From Haemophilus parainfluenzae (GTDB taxonomy: Bacteria > Pseudomonadota > Gammaproteobacteria > Enterobacterales > Pasteurellaceae), in assembly GCF_014931275.1 (NCBI RefSeq), contig NZ_CP063110.1:689501-753500 (forward strand): DNA of 64,000 nucleotides. The letters are read 5' to 3'. The position numbers and the translations under genes are program-made. Every line of letters starts with the position of its first letter. The first letter of the stretch is position 1. Below the pieces are notes generated by a model. The model worked only from the letters and a program-made list of their open reading frames with translations. It did not search any database and was not told the origin of the DNA. Shown piece after piece: positions 17,865 through 27,189 of this stretch.

Positions 17865-18950
17865 TTATTTTTGTTTTTTCAAAAACTCAACGCCAGTATC
17901 TGGGAAGTCGGTGAATACACCGGTTGCACCAGATTTATTTAATAATGCATCGTACATTTGATTTACGTCAGTGAAGAATTCAGGTAACGCATCTTTACGC
18001 ACGGTGTATGGGTGTAATTCCACTTTGTATTGTGCGAGTTCTTTCACTAATGGGGTGTACACGATGTTGCCTGGTTTAGATTTTTCTTTATCCACTAACA
18101 TATACCAGCCTGGACCAACGCCGTCAGCATATTTCACCACTTCTGCCATTGCGCCTGGTTTGAACATCCAATCGTAATCGTAGTTTACCCATTTACCTTT
18201 CGCATCTTTTTCTTCAGTTTCATGCCAGTCGGTGTACGCCACTAATTGAACAAGTTTTAAATCCATGCCCATTTTTGGTAGCAATTCGTTTTTGATACGT
18301 TTTAACTCATTGAAGTCGAAGGTTTGTAAGTAAACCATGTCAGATTTCTTGTCGTAACCGTATTTTTTCAACACTTTAAGGGTCTCAACTGCAATGTCTT
18401 TGCCATTTTGGTGGTGGAACCAAGGTGCTTTAATTTCAGGATAGATACCCACTTTTTTACCAGTCGATTTTTCTAAACCTTGGATAAATTCCAATTCATC
18501 TTCAAAAGTATGGATTTTGAAGTGTGATTTCCAAAGTGGGAAACGACCTGGATATACTGCAACTTGTTTACCATCTTTAGTTTCAAAGTTTTCAGTCATA
18601 TTTAAACTTTGAATTTCTTTTAAGGTGAAGTCGATTACATAGTAACGACCATCTTTACGATGACGATTTGGGAATTTTTTCGCCACGTCAGTTAAGCCAT
18701 CTAAGAAGTGGTCATGGATAACCACTAAACGACCATCTTTTGTCATCGCTAAGTCTTGTTCTAAGTAGTCTGCATGTTGTGCAAATGCGAGCGCTTTAGA
18801 CTCAAGTGTATGCTCTGGTAAGTAACCACTTGCACCACGGTGAGCAATGATAATTTTGTCTGATTTCATAGTGTCCACAGAAGAGTGTGCGCTACATCCT
18901 GCAAGTACGCCTGCAGCTAATAAAGAAAGCGCTAAAGTTTTGAGTTTCAT
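17865..18950 (-). CDS. glpQ: GlpQ, glycerophosphodiester phosphodiesterase (protein D)
   Basis: A 361-residue lipoprotein that hydrolyses glycerophosphodiesters to glycerol-3-phosphate and alcohol; in H. influenzae the ortholog is surface protein D, a vaccine antigen. Lipobox LAGC gives Cys19. The GDPD barrel starts AHRGASGYLPEHT (catalytic His37, metal ligand Glu46), with YLEQDLAMTKDG (Glu64, Asp66) and the second catalytic His in VVIHDHFLDG (His79). The typical extra GlpQ loop around PGRFPLWKSHFKIHTFEDE is present. Last gene of the minus-strand glpT-propeller-glpQ set, 17 bases after its neighbour, with RBS AGGAG. Confidence 0.96.
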   Translation of the reverse strand: MKLKTLALSLLAAGVLAGCSAHSSVDTMKSDKIIIAHRGASGYLPEHTLESKALAFAQHADYLEQDLAMTKDGRLVVIHDHFLDGLTDVAKKFPNRHRKDGRYYVIDFTLKEIQSLNMTENFETKDGKQVAVYPGRFPLWKSHFKIHTFEDELEFIQGLEKSTGKKVGIYPEIKAPWFHHQNGKDIAVETLKVLKKYGYDKKSDMVYLQTFDFNELKRIKNELLPKMGMDLKLVQLVAYTDWHETEEKDAKGKWVNYDYDWMFKPGAMAEVVKYADGVGPGWYMLVDKEKSKPGNIVYTPLVKELAQYKVELHPYTVRKDALPEFFTDVNQMYDALLNKSGATGVFTDFPDTGVEFLKKQK

Positions 18951-18967
18951 TGTGTGTTCTCCTTGAT

Positions 18968-19879
18968 TTACTTATTACATCTTGGTTTCATGTCGTAAAA
19001 ATAGATTTCACTAATTTCACGGTCATATCCTGGATAAAATCCTTTTGGCATCCCTAACACAATTTGTTTGCCTCGGTTTGCATGGACAAGTAGTTGTTTC
19101 GTTTTTGGATTCACATTCAATCCTTCGACTTCGCCGACATCTCGAATGTCATTCAATGTTTTTTCTAAAACAACGCGAGCTTCATTATTTTTATCTGAAA
19201 TTTCTACACGATAAATATGATCAGGTTCTTTTTCATCTGCCGTACCATCATCAGATGTGACGTAGAGATCACCGTTATAGGCATAAACACCTTGAATCCA
19301 TTGTGGAACAGGTTGTAAATGCACTTTACGTTTATATTTACCTGTTGAAAGATCATATTCATATAAATAACGACCACTTTCCTCACCAACCCAAGATGCC
19401 ATCCAAACAGAATTGTGAACGGTATCTACGGTGATGCCGGAAACTTCGACTTGACCTGACTCAGGATTAAAATCAACTGATCTTTTTAATGCGAGTGTGT
19501 CAGGGTCATGGATAGCAATTTGAATGTTTTTCCCTACGCCAGCATCAAACCATTCAGAAGAAACATAAAGTTCATTGTTGTAGATATCAATGTCGCCAAT
19601 GTGATTGGCTTCCTTTTGGTAGCCGACAAAAGGATCTTTATTTTCTTTAATCAGTTTTCCATCCATATCATATTTAGATAGAGTTTTACTGCCTGATACA
19701 TATAAATATTTACCATCAGTGGTAATGCCTTGACGTCCGTTGACTTCGAGCACTTTGTCTAATTTATAAGTATAAGCGGGGAGTGCTGAACGATAGGGCG
19801 CTTCACAAGTTTGATTTGCGAATGCTGCATTTGCCATAACTGCCGCGCCTAACATAATGGTTAATTTATTCAATTTCAT
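18968..19879 (-). CDS. Secreted beta-propeller-like protein in the glpQ-glpT cluster
   Basis: A 303-residue exported protein. ATG 19879 is chosen over a GTG one codon earlier because AGGAG is 8 bases upstream. The signal peptide ends near AAFA. The body shows repeated short strands with Asp/Gly turns (TTDGKYLYVSGSKTLSKYD, YNNELYVSSEWF, YNGDLYVTSDDG, TKQLLVHANRG), as in beta-propellers of the YncE/SMP-30 type. Only two cysteines exist, one near each end of the mature chain (Cys25, Cys301), suggesting a disulfide closing the propeller. I do not recognise a named family. Lying between glpT and glpQ, it may bind or process a glycerophosphodiester or cation; that is inference. Confidence 0.65.
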   Translation of the reverse strand: MKLNKLTIMLGAAVMANAAFANQTCEAPYRSALPAYTYKLDKVLEVNGRQGITTDGKYLYVSGSKTLSKYDMDGKLIKENKDPFVGYQKEANHIGDIDIYNNELYVSSEWFDAGVGKNIQIAIHDPDTLALKRSVDFNPESGQVEVSGITVDTVHNSVWMASWVGEESGRYLYEYDLSTGKYKRKVHLQPVPQWIQGVYAYNGDLYVTSDDGTADEKEPDHIYRVEISDKNNEARVVLEKTLNDIRDVGEVEGLNVNPKTKQLLVHANRGKQIVLGMPKGFYPGYDREISEIYFYDMKPRCNK

Positions 19880-19934
19880 CACATTATCTCCTTTTAAAGT
19901 GCGGTTAAAAATTCAGTTGTTTTTTTGTAATAAA

Positions 19935-19964
19935 AAAGGCGGCAAGCCTTCGCCTGTCGCCTTT
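19935..19964 (-). terminator. glpT terminator
   Basis: On the minus strand AAAGGCG (from 19964) pairs with CGCCTTT (ending 19935), closing an imperfect inner stem, followed by a T run. It lies 10 bases past the glpT stop and may partly insulate the downstream propeller-glpQ genes. Confidence 0.7.
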
Positions 19965-19974
19965 AATTTATAGA

Positions 19975-21417
19975 TTATTTAGTACCGTAGGTATCGCCTA
20001 ATCTTGCTTTGTGTTTACCTTCTTCAACCATTACGATGAAGAGTAATAACACCGCTAAGACACCACCACCGATCATGACGTAGAAACCGCCGTCCCAGCC
20101 GTAGTGTTGTGCTGCCCAACCGATAACAGCTGAAGCTGACACAGTACCACCTAAGTAACCGAATAAACCGGTGAAACCTGCTGCTGTACCTGCTGCTTTT
20201 TTCGGTGCAAGCTCAAGCGCGTGTAAGCCGATTAACATTACAGGACCGTAGATTAAGAAACCGATTAAGGTCATTAAGATGAAGTCAGTTAATTGATATG
20301 GGTTTTCATACCAAGCTGCGTAGTTTGCAAGCTCTGCTTCAGGTGTAGCTGGGTTCATCCAGTATGCTACTACTGCTAAAGTAGTTAAGATCATGAAGAT
20401 GAAACCGGTTAAACCACGTTTACCTTTGAATACATGGTCAGATACCCAACCACAAAGTAATGTACCTGGAACCGCTGCTAATTCATAAATGGTGTATGCC
20501 CATGCGGTACCTTTGATGTTGAAGTGTTTTACTTCACTTAAGTAAACCGGAGACCATTTCAATACGCCGTAGCGGATTAAGTATACGAATACGTTAGCAA
20601 TCGCGATGTACCATAACAATTTGTTTTTCAATACATAAGTTACGAAGATTTCTTTTGTACTTAAATCGTTTTCGTAAGTTTTTTCGTTATAGTCATCTGG
20701 GTAGTCATTACGCCATTTTTCGATTGATGGTAAACCACAAGATTGCGGAGTATCACGCATGACGAAGTAAACTGGAATTGCACAGATCATTGCTGCAATA
20801 CCCGGATAGTAGAGGGATTGTTGCCAAATGTCTTTTGCTTGTGCTTCAACGCCGTGAGTGCTGAAGAACACGGCACTTGCCAATAGCACCATTGCACCCG
20901 GCATCATACCACCGATGTTGTGCGCGGTATTCCAGATAGATACGATAGTACCGCGTTCTGATTTAGACCACCAGTGTACCATTGTACGACCACATGGAGG
21001 CCAACCCATACCTTGGAACCAACCATTTAAGAAGATCATTACCCACATGATGGCTACGCCAGAGGTTGCCCATGGGAATAAACCCATCATGGTCATACAG
21101 AGACCAGAAAGCAATAAACCAAATGGTAAGAATACGCGAGGGTTCGAACGGTCAGACATACCTGCCATTACGAACTTAGATAAACCGTAGGCAAGACCAG
21201 CCGCCGAGCCGATAACACCTAGTTGCGCTTTTGTGTACAAGCCCTGTTGAATTAAACCGGGTTGTGCTAAGTCAAAGTTTGCACGTACAAAATAGTAAGC
21301 GGCATAACCAAAGAAGATCCCTGCAAACACTTGCCAACGTAAGCGTTTATACGTGGAATCAATTTTCTCCGCTGGAAGTTCCGCAATATGCGGAGCGGGT
21401 TTAAATGGTCCAAACAT
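19975..21417 (-). CDS. glpT: GlpT, glycerol-3-phosphate:phosphate antiporter
   Basis: A 480-residue inner-membrane protein of the organophosphate:phosphate antiporter branch of the major facilitator superfamily, importing G3P in exchange for phosphate. About twelve hydrophobic segments are visible in two six-helix halves. Family marks include [22 protein letters not shown] at the first helix (with the substrate arginine), [20 protein letters not shown] and [16 protein letters not shown]. Length matches homologs (E. coli 452). Divergent from glpABC, sharing an intergenic region with CRP and GlpR-like sites. Fosfomycin enters through this carrier in related species. Confidence 0.97.
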   Translation of the reverse strand: MFGPFKPAPHIAELPAEKIDSTYKRLRWQVFAGIFFGYAAYYFVRANFDLAQPGLIQQGLYTKAQLGVIGSAAGLAYGLSKFVMAGMSDRSNPRVFLPFGLLLSGLCMTMMGLFPWATSGVAIMWVMIFLNGWFQGMGWPPCGRTMVHWWSKSERGTIVSIWNTAHNIGGMMPGAMVLLASAVFFSTHGVEAQAKDIWQQSLYYPGIAAMICAIPVYFVMRDTPQSCGLPSIEKWRNDYPDDYNEKTYENDLSTKEIFVTYVLKNKLLWYIAIANVFVYLIRYGVLKWSPVYLSEVKHFNIKGTAWAYTIYELAAVPGTLLCGWVSDHVFKGKRGLTGFIFMILTTLAVVAYWMNPATPEAELANYAAWYENPYQLTDFILMTLIGFLIYGPVMLIGLHALELAPKKAAGTAAGFTGLFGYLGGTVSASAVIGWAAQHYGWDGGFYVMIGGGVLAVLLLFIVMVEEGKHKARLGDTYGTK

Positions 21418-21520
21418 AATTTCTCTCCAAAATCATTTTAATTATGAGTCCACCCCGACAACGGGGATAGCGTGCATGATAAAATAAAAATAGAAATTAA
21501 AAAGAGAAATAATTCAAAAA

Positions 21521-21536
21521 TGTGATGTATTTCACA
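21521..21536. promoter_or_regulatory. CRP site, glpT side of glpT-glpA intergenic region
   Basis: TGTGATGTATTTCACA keeps both TGTGA and TCACA halves. Centre is about 111 bases from the glpT start, suited to activating glpT transcription leftwards. Confidence 0.8.
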
Positions 21537-21550
21537 AAAAAATTTTTAAC

Positions 21551-21570
21551 AAATGAGCGAATACGAAAAT
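21551..21570. promoter_or_regulatory. Candidate GlpR operator between glpT and glpA
   Basis: AATGAGCGAATACGAAAATT agrees with the E. coli GlpR consensus WATGTTCGWTAWCGAACATW at about 15 of 20 positions, including both CG cores. It lies exactly between the two CRP sites, where a repressor could silence both divergent promoters. No glpR gene is in the window. Confidence 0.45.
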
Positions 21571-21572
21571 TA

Positions 21573-21588
21573 TGTGATCTACTTCACA
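21573..21588. promoter_or_regulatory. CRP site, glpA side of glpT-glpA intergenic region
   Basis: TGTGATCTACTTCACA has both perfect half-sites. Its centre is about 70 bases upstream of the predicted glpA transcription start, a class I activation distance. Confidence 0.8.
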
Positions 21589-21615
21589 AAATGGCTTTCT
21601 TTTTCGCTCAAAATG

Positions 21616-21644
21616 TTGTGAATTTAACCGCTCTCCCATACAAT
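21616..21644 (+). promoter_or_regulatory. Putative glpA promoter
   Basis: TTGTGA (21616-21621) and TACAAT (21639-21644) with 17-base spacing look like a sigma-70 promoter. Transcription would begin near 21651, which rules out an in-frame ATG at 21649 as the glpA start. Confidence 0.65.
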
Positions 21645-21708
21645 AGCCATGGAATTTGTAACAGTTTTTACGTTTCTTTTTATTAATATTTTGGCTTTGG
21701 GGGTAACA

Positions 21709-23400
21709 ATGGGATTATCGCCTAATATGTATCGTGATGTGGGTGATTTTTCACCTATCTCGACGGATGTGATTATCATTGGTGGCGGTGCAACAGGTGC
21801 GGGGATTGCTCGTGACTGTGCATTGCGTGGAATTAACTGTATTTTATTAGAGCGTCGTGATATTGCGACAGGCGCAACAGGTCGTAACCACGGTTTGTTA
21901 CATAGTGGTGCGCGTTATGCCGTGAACGATCAGGAATCAGCAGAAGAATGTATTAAAGAAAATAAAATTCTGCGCAATATCGCTCGTCATTGTGTGGATG
22001 AAACGGAAGGTTTATTTATCACCTTACCTGAAGATTCCCTTGATTATCAAAAAACCTTCATCGAAAGTTGTACCAAATCTGGTATTGAAGCTGTCGCCAT
22101 TGATCCTAAACTTGCTCAAATTATGGAACCATCGGTAAACCCAGATTTAGTCGGTGCCGTTGTTGTGCCTGATGGTTCAATCGATCCTTTCCGTTTAACC
22201 GCCTCCAACGTGATGGATGCGACTGAAAACGGTGCAAAAATGTTCACTTATTGCGAAGTGAAAAACTTAATTCGCGAAGGTGGCAAAGTAATCGGTGTAG
22301 ATGTTTACGATCACAAAAATCGCGTAAATCGCAAATTCTTTGCGCCATTAGTTGTTAATGCAGGCGGTATTTGGGGACAAGGCATTGCAGAATATGCGGA
22401 TCTCAAAATCAAAATGTTCCCAGCAAAAGGTGCATTACTTGTTATGGGGCACCGTATCAACAAAATGGTGATTAACCGCTGTCGTAAACCGGCGGATGCG
22501 GACATTCTTGTGCCGGGCGATACTATTTGCGTTATCGGTACAACCTCTAGCCGTATTCCTTACGATCAAATCGACAATATGGAAGTGACTCCAGAAGAAG
22601 TGGATATTCTTTTCCGTGAAGGGGAAAAACTCGCACCAAGCTTGCGTCATACTCGCGTATTACGTGCTTATGCAGGCGTGCGTCCATTGGTGGCGACAGA
22701 TGATGACCCATCTGGTCGTAACGTAAGCCGTGGTATCGTGTTACTTGACCACGCAGAACGTGACGGCTTAGACGGCTTTATCACTATCACTGGCGGTAAA
22801 TTAATGACTTATCGCTTAATGGCTGAATGGGCAACGGATCTTGTTTGTAAAAAACTCAACAAAACAGCACGTTGTACGACTGCAGAGCGTCCATTACCAG
22901 GTTCAAGTGAAAGCCGTGCAGAAACCAATCAGAAAGTCATTTCACTTCCAAGTCCGATTCGTTATTCAGCGGTGTATCGTCATGGCTCACGTGCAACTCG
23001 TTTATTAGATAAAGAACGTCTCGATCGTTCAATGGTGTGCGAATGTGAAGCCGTGACAGCAGGTGAAGTACGTTATGCCGTTGATGAATTAAATGTGAAT
23101 AACTTAGTGGATTTACGTCGTCGTACTCGTGTGGGTATGGGGACTTGCCAAGCTGAGCTTTGCGCATGCCGTGCGGCGGGTTTAATGAACCGTTTTGAAG
23201 TGGCAACACCTCGCCAATCTACCATACAATTAACCTCTTTCATGGAAGAGCGTTGGCGCGGTATTGAGCCTATTGCATGGGGTGAAGCGATTCGTGAAGC
23301 GGAATTTACTTCATGGATGTATGGCAGTGTGTTGGGCTTAAACGATGTTCAACCGCTTGAAACTGACAAACAGCAAGGGACGGATAACAATGAATTTTGA
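21709..23400 (+). CDS. glpA: GlpA, anaerobic glycerol-3-phosphate dehydrogenase catalytic subunit
   Basis: FAD-containing catalytic subunit that oxidises G3P to dihydroxyacetone phosphate in anaerobic respiration. Start ATG 21709 ([16 protein letters not shown]) is set by the GGGGGTAA RBS and the promoter position; 563 residues. FAD-binding Rossmann motif [22 protein letters not shown] near residue 20, then [15 protein letters not shown] and [15 protein letters not shown] typical of G3P dehydrogenases. The C-terminal BFD-like [2Fe-2S] region has [15 protein letters not shown] and [13 protein letters not shown]. First gene of glpABC; its end overlaps glpB by 11 bases. Confidence 0.97.
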   Translation: MGLSPNMYRDVGDFSPISTDVIIIGGGATGAGIARDCALRGINCILLERRDIATGATGRNHGLLHSGARYAVNDQESAEECIKENKILRNIARHCVDETEGLFITLPEDSLDYQKTFIESCTKSGIEAVAIDPKLAQIMEPSVNPDLVGAVVVPDGSIDPFRLTASNVMDATENGAKMFTYCEVKNLIREGGKVIGVDVYDHKNRVNRKFFAPLVVNAGGIWGQGIAEYADLKIKMFPAKGALLVMGHRINKMVINRCRKPADADILVPGDTICVIGTTSSRIPYDQIDNMEVTPEEVDILFREGEKLAPSLRHTRVLRAYAGVRPLVATDDDPSGRNVSRGIVLLDHAERDGLDGFITITGGKLMTYRLMAEWATDLVCKKLNKTARCTTAERPLPGSSESRAETNQKVISLPSPIRYSAVYRHGSRATRLLDKERLDRSMVCECEAVTAGEVRYAVDELNVNNLVDLRRRTRVGMGTCQAELCACRAAGLMNRFEVATPRQSTIQLTSFMEERWRGIEPIAWGEAIREAEFTSWMYGSVLGLNDVQPLETDKQQGTDNNEF

Positions 23401-24679
23401 TGTAGTGATTATTGGTGGCGGCCTTGCAGGTTTAACTTGCGGAATCGCCCTACAAGAACAAGGCAAACGTTGTGTCATTATCAATAACGGCCAAGCAGCG
23501 ATTGATTTTGCATCTGGCTCATTGGATTTATTAAGCCGTTTACCAAATGGTGCGTTTGTTAAAAATATTCCTGAAAATTTGACCGCACTTGCAGCTCAAT
23601 TACCACAACACCCTTATAGCATTATGGGTGCTGAACGTGTATTAGCGAAAGCACAAGATTTCGAAAAATTAGCGGAATCATTAAATTTAGATTTAATTGG
23701 TTCAACTGCAGAAAATCATCTTCGCGTAACGGGTTTAGGTAGCTTACGTGGTGCATGGCTTTCACCAAATAGCGTGCCAACTGTACAAGGCGAAACGCCA
23801 TTCCCGTATAAAAAAATTGCGGTTTTAGGCATTGAAGGCTACCACGATTTCCAACCAGAATTATTGGCAGATAACCTCACGCTGAATCCACAATTTGCAC
23901 ATTGTGACGTGAAAACGGGCTTTTTAAATATTCCTGAATTGGATCAGTTACGTGCAAATTCGCGCGAATTCCGCAGTGTGAACATTGCGCAAGTTTTAGA
24001 ATATAAACTGAAATTTGATGATCTTGTGGCTGAAATGAAAGAAGCCGCGAAAGGTACAGAAGCGATTTTCTTACCGGCTTGTTTCGGTTTAGAAAATCAA
24101 GAGTTTATGGAGTCACTTCGTAAAGCAACTGGGTTACCATTATTTGAATTGCCAACTTTACCACCGTCTTTATTAGGTATGCGTCAACGTATTCAATTAC
24201 GTCATCGTTTTGAGAAATTAGGCGGACTCATGATGAATGGTGATAGCGCATTAAAAGCACATTTTCATGGCAACAAAGTTCGTGCTATTCAAACGCGTTT
24301 GCACGAAGAGGAAGAAATCACGGCTGAGCATTTCGTCTTAGCGTCAGGCAGCTTCTTCAGTAAAGGTTTAGTTTCTGAATTCGATAAAATCTACGAACCC
24401 GTATTCCATTCTGACATCATTGGTGTGGAAGGCTTTAACGATACCGATCGTTTTACTTGGACAGATCACCGTTTCTCAAATCCACAACCGTACCAATCTG
24501 CAGGTGTGGCGATTAACGCGCAATGCCAAGTGAAAAAGAGCGGTCAATTTTTAACGAATTTATATGCGGTGGGTAATGTGATTGGTGGTTTCAATGCACT
24601 AGAACTCGGTTGTGGTTCAGGCGTGGCAGTGGTAACAGCGCTTGCTGTTGCTGATGAAATTCTTCACAACACACATTAA
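23390..24679 (+). CDS. glpB: GlpB, anaerobic glycerol-3-phosphate dehydrogenase subunit B
   Basis: A 429-residue flavoprotein subunit of the GlpABC complex. Starts at ATG 23390, inside the last codons of glpA, giving [21 protein letters not shown], a textbook FAD-binding N-terminus; a longer frame from 23345 would only extend into glpA. The closing [23 protein letters not shown] motif is the second FAD contact typical of GlpB. The overlap implies coupled translation and matched amounts. An uptake sequence lies near 23584 and a GAGCGGTCAA motif near 24538. Confidence 0.96.
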   Translation: MNFDVVIIGGGLAGLTCGIALQEQGKRCVIINNGQAAIDFASGSLDLLSRLPNGAFVKNIPENLTALAAQLPQHPYSIMGAERVLAKAQDFEKLAESLNLDLIGSTAENHLRVTGLGSLRGAWLSPNSVPTVQGETPFPYKKIAVLGIEGYHDFQPELLADNLTLNPQFAHCDVKTGFLNIPELDQLRANSREFRSVNIAQVLEYKLKFDDLVAEMKEAAKGTEAIFLPACFGLENQEFMESLRKATGLPLFELPTLPPSLLGMRQRIQLRHRFEKLGGLMMNGDSALKAHFHGNKVRAIQTRLHEEEEITAEHFVLASGSFFSKGLVSEFDKIYEPVFHSDIIGVEGFNDTDRFTWTDHRFSNPQPYQSAGVAINAQCQVKKSGQFLTNLYAVGNVIGGFNALELGCGSGVAVVTALAVADEILHNTH

Positions 24680-24688
24680 GGAGGCGTT

Positions 24689-25966
24689 ATGAACATTCAA
24701 CAATTAATTGAAAATGCAAAACAATCCCTTAATGCACCACATCATCATCATGCCTTTGATGAAAGCTTTGAGAGCTGTATTAAATGTACGGCTTGTACAG
24801 CGGTATGCCCGGTTTCGCGTCAAAATCCAAACTATCCAGGTCCAAAACAATCAGGACCAGATGGTGAGCGTTTACGCTTAAAATCAGCCGAGCTTTACGA
24901 TGAAGCATTGAAATACTGCACTAACTGTAAACGTTGTGAAATTGCGTGTCCGTCTGATGTAAAAATTGGTGACATTATTGTTCGTGCAAGAAATAAATAC
25001 CTTGCCCAACAACACAAGCCAGCAGTGCAAAAATTACGTGATGCGATTTTAAGTAACACCGATATTATGGGATCACTTAACACACCGCTTGCGCCGATTG
25101 TTAATACCATCACAGGTTTGAAAGCGACAAAATTTGTGTTGGAAAAAGCGTTAAAAATCAGCCGTCATCGTACGTTACCAAAATATTCTTTTGGTACGTT
25201 CCGCAGCTGGTATATGAAAAAAATGTTGGAAAGCCAACAAAAATTCGAACGCAAAGTGGCGTATTATCACGGCTGTTATGTGAACTACAATAATCCACAA
25301 TTAGGTAAAGAATTTATTCAAGTGTTCAATGCTATGGACATTGGTGTGGTGTTATTGGAAAAAGAAAAATGCTGTGGCTTGCCATTAAGCGTGAACCAAT
25401 TCCCAGAACGAGCGAAAAAAATCGCACAATTTAACACCGATTACATCAGCAAAATGGTGGATGAAAATGGCTTAGATGTGATCAGTGAAGCATCAAGTTG
25501 TGCCTTAAATTTACGTGATGAATATCATCATATTTTAGGTATTGACAATGCGAAAGTTCGTCCACATATTCACATGGTGACACCATTCTTATATCAACTC
25601 TTTAAAGAAGGTAAAACCTTACCGCTTAAACCATTGAAATTGCGTGTGGCTTATCACACCGCATGTCACGTGGATAAAGCGGGGTGGGCACCATACACCT
25701 TGGAAGTGTTAAAACAAATTCCAGGCTTAGAAGTGGTGATGTTACCATCACAATGTTGTGGTATCGCAGGGACATACGGTTTCAAAGAAGAAAACTATGA
25801 GGTTTCCCAATCTATCGGTAAAAACTTATTCGATAACATCAATGCAGGCGGATTTGATTACGTGATCTCTGAATGCCAAACTTGTAAATGGCAGATTGAT
25901 ATGTCATCTAACGTGACTTGTATCCATCCATTGACGTTATTGTGTATGTCGATGAATCAAGCTTAG
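24689..25966 (+). CDS. glpC: GlpC, iron-sulfur membrane anchor subunit of G3P dehydrogenase
   Basis: A 425-residue electron-transfer subunit linking GlpAB to the quinone pool. Two ferredoxin-type [4Fe-4S] motifs sit near the N-terminus (CIKCTACTAVCP and CTNCKRCEIACP). Two cysteine-rich CCG domains follow (KCCGLPLS, QCCGIAGTYG), as in heterodisulfide reductase and GlpC proteins. Starts 9 bases after glpB with a strong AAGGAGG RBS and ends just before a GAGCGG-type terminator, closing the glpABC operon. The His run near residue 17 (HHHH) is a minor oddity. Confidence 0.97.
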   Translation: MNIQQLIENAKQSLNAPHHHHAFDESFESCIKCTACTAVCPVSRQNPNYPGPKQSGPDGERLRLKSAELYDEALKYCTNCKRCEIACPSDVKIGDIIVRARNKYLAQQHKPAVQKLRDAILSNTDIMGSLNTPLAPIVNTITGLKATKFVLEKALKISRHRTLPKYSFGTFRSWYMKKMLESQQKFERKVAYYHGCYVNYNNPQLGKEFIQVFNAMDIGVVLLEKEKCCGLPLSVNQFPERAKKIAQFNTDYISKMVDENGLDVISEASSCALNLRDEYHHILGIDNAKVRPHIHMVTPFLYQLFKEGKTLPLKPLKLRVAYHTACHVDKAGWAPYTLEVLKQIPGLEVVMLPSQCCGIAGTYGFKEENYEVSQSIGKNLFDNINAGGFDYVISECQTCKWQIDMSSNVTCIHPLTLLCMSMNQA

Positions 25967-25968
25967 TG

Positions 25969-26007
25969 AAAAGAGCGGAAACTGATAAAAAAGTGACCGC
26001 TCTTTTT
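25969..26007 (+). terminator. Terminator after glpABC
   Basis: AAAAGAGCGG (25969-25978) pairs with CCGCTCTTTTT (25997-26007) around an 18-base loop, followed by T. It belongs to the GAGCGGT family seen at three other gene ends in the window. Confidence 0.75.
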
Positions 26008-26036
26008 GTTATTCAATCCAATATGGAGAATCTATT

Positions 26037-27128
26037 ATGCAAAAAATTTTCAAGGTTTCCTTACTTGCTGTGCTTTCATCTCTTGCCGTAAACAGCTTTG
26101 CCAGCACGGCAGAAGTGAAAGTGCTTGAGCCTCAATTAAACTATCAACAACTTCTTACTCAAAGACAGGTTGTGGATGAGTTGCTTGAACAAGCGGTGAA
26201 AATCCAAAACTCGCCAGCTCGTGTTTCAAATGCAGGTTTTACCGCGAAACTTCCTTCCAATATGGAGCGTATTGCGGATCTTTTATTAGAAGCGTATAAG
26301 CTTGAGCCTTATCGTGTAGATTTTTTGTTTGGTGCAGCGAATGCCAATATTTATAACGGCAATACAGATAAAGCCATTGAGCTTTACCAAAAAGTGCTTG
26401 ATGTAGCGCCAGATGATGTGAAAGCACATACTTACTTGGCTGCATGGAATCGTTTTAAAGGCAACCAAGCGGAAGCGACAAAATATTTAGATCGCTTAAA
26501 ACAACTTTCCCCAGAAAGCGCAAGCAAATTAGAAAAAGTCTTTGCTGTGATTGATAAAGCGGCTAATCAGCCAATTACCGATAAACTCGAAACCAAGTTA
26601 CCGGCGCAATCGGCGATTATTACGTTGGGTTACGCTTTAAATCCAGATGGCAGCATGCATGACATTTTGGTACAACGTTTAGAGAAAACCTTAGAAATTG
26701 CGAATCAAAATCCAGATGCGTTAATTATTGTGACAGGCGGAGTGCCACAAAACAATAAAACCGAAGGGGATTTAATGAAGCAATGGTTGATTGAGAAAGG
26801 CATTGATGCAAGCCGTATTTATTCGGATAACTATGCGCGTTCAACAGTCGAAAATGCGCTTTTCTCTCGTTACTCTTTAGCGAAACACAAAATCAAACAT
26901 GCCGTGTTGATTAGCTCAGGTAGTCATGTTCGTCGCGGACAAGCGTTATTTGAAATTGCGACGCAAGAATCCGGTCCACAAGGTCTTGTGATTGAAACCG
27001 TAGCAGCGTTAGATAAACCGTTAGATGAGTTACAAAAAATTACGGAGAAAGACTTGCTGGGTATTTATCGCGATAGCTTAAAAACAATGGGATTGCCAAT
27101 GTTTAACAGTGGGGCATTACAAGATTAA
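26037..27128 (+). CDS. Exported TPR plus DUF218 (YdcF/SanA/ElyC-like) protein
   Basis: A 363-residue exported protein with signal peptide (cut near SFAS). A helical TPR-like region follows (about residues 85-160, with DFLFGAANANIYNGNTDKAIELYQKVL), then a DUF218 domain (about 190-335): IITLGYALNPDGSMHDI, LIIVTGGVPQNNKTEG and the conserved SRIYSDNYARSTVENALFS. DUF218 proteins such as SanA and ElyC affect envelope integrity and lipid-carrier metabolism, but the reaction is unknown. The TPR-DUF218 fusion suggests a protein-binding partner. Monocistronic, between the glpC terminator and an uptake-sequence terminator. Confidence 0.75.
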   Translation: MQKIFKVSLLAVLSSLAVNSFASTAEVKVLEPQLNYQQLLTQRQVVDELLEQAVKIQNSPARVSNAGFTAKLPSNMERIADLLLEAYKLEPYRVDFLFGAANANIYNGNTDKAIELYQKVLDVAPDDVKAHTYLAAWNRFKGNQAEATKYLDRLKQLSPESASKLEKVFAVIDKAANQPITDKLETKLPAQSAIITLGYALNPDGSMHDILVQRLEKTLEIANQNPDALIIVTGGVPQNNKTEGDLMKQWLIEKGIDASRIYSDNYARSTVENALFSRYSLAKHKIKHAVLISSGSHVRRGQALFEIATQESGPQGLVIETVAALDKPLDELQKITEKDLLGIYRDSLKTMGLPMFNSGALQD

Positions 27129-27144
27129 TTAATTTCCTAAAAAC

Positions 27145-27174
27145 AAAAGTGTGGTGAAATTTCACCGCACTTTT
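27145..27174. terminator. Uptake-sequence-type terminator, DUF218 gene / asnA
   Basis: AAAAGTGTGGTGAAA pairs with TTTCACCGCACTTTT; one arm is a perfect uptake core, the other has one change (GTGTGGT). A/T runs on both sides allow use by both converging genes. Confidence 0.8.
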
Positions 27175-27189
27175 TATTTTCTCTTTCGA

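Noticed and set aside
21649..21708. Hydrophobic N-terminal extension of GlpA
   Set aside because: It would start at or before the predicted transcription start; ATG 21709 has a strong ribosome binding site and gives the usual soluble N-terminus.
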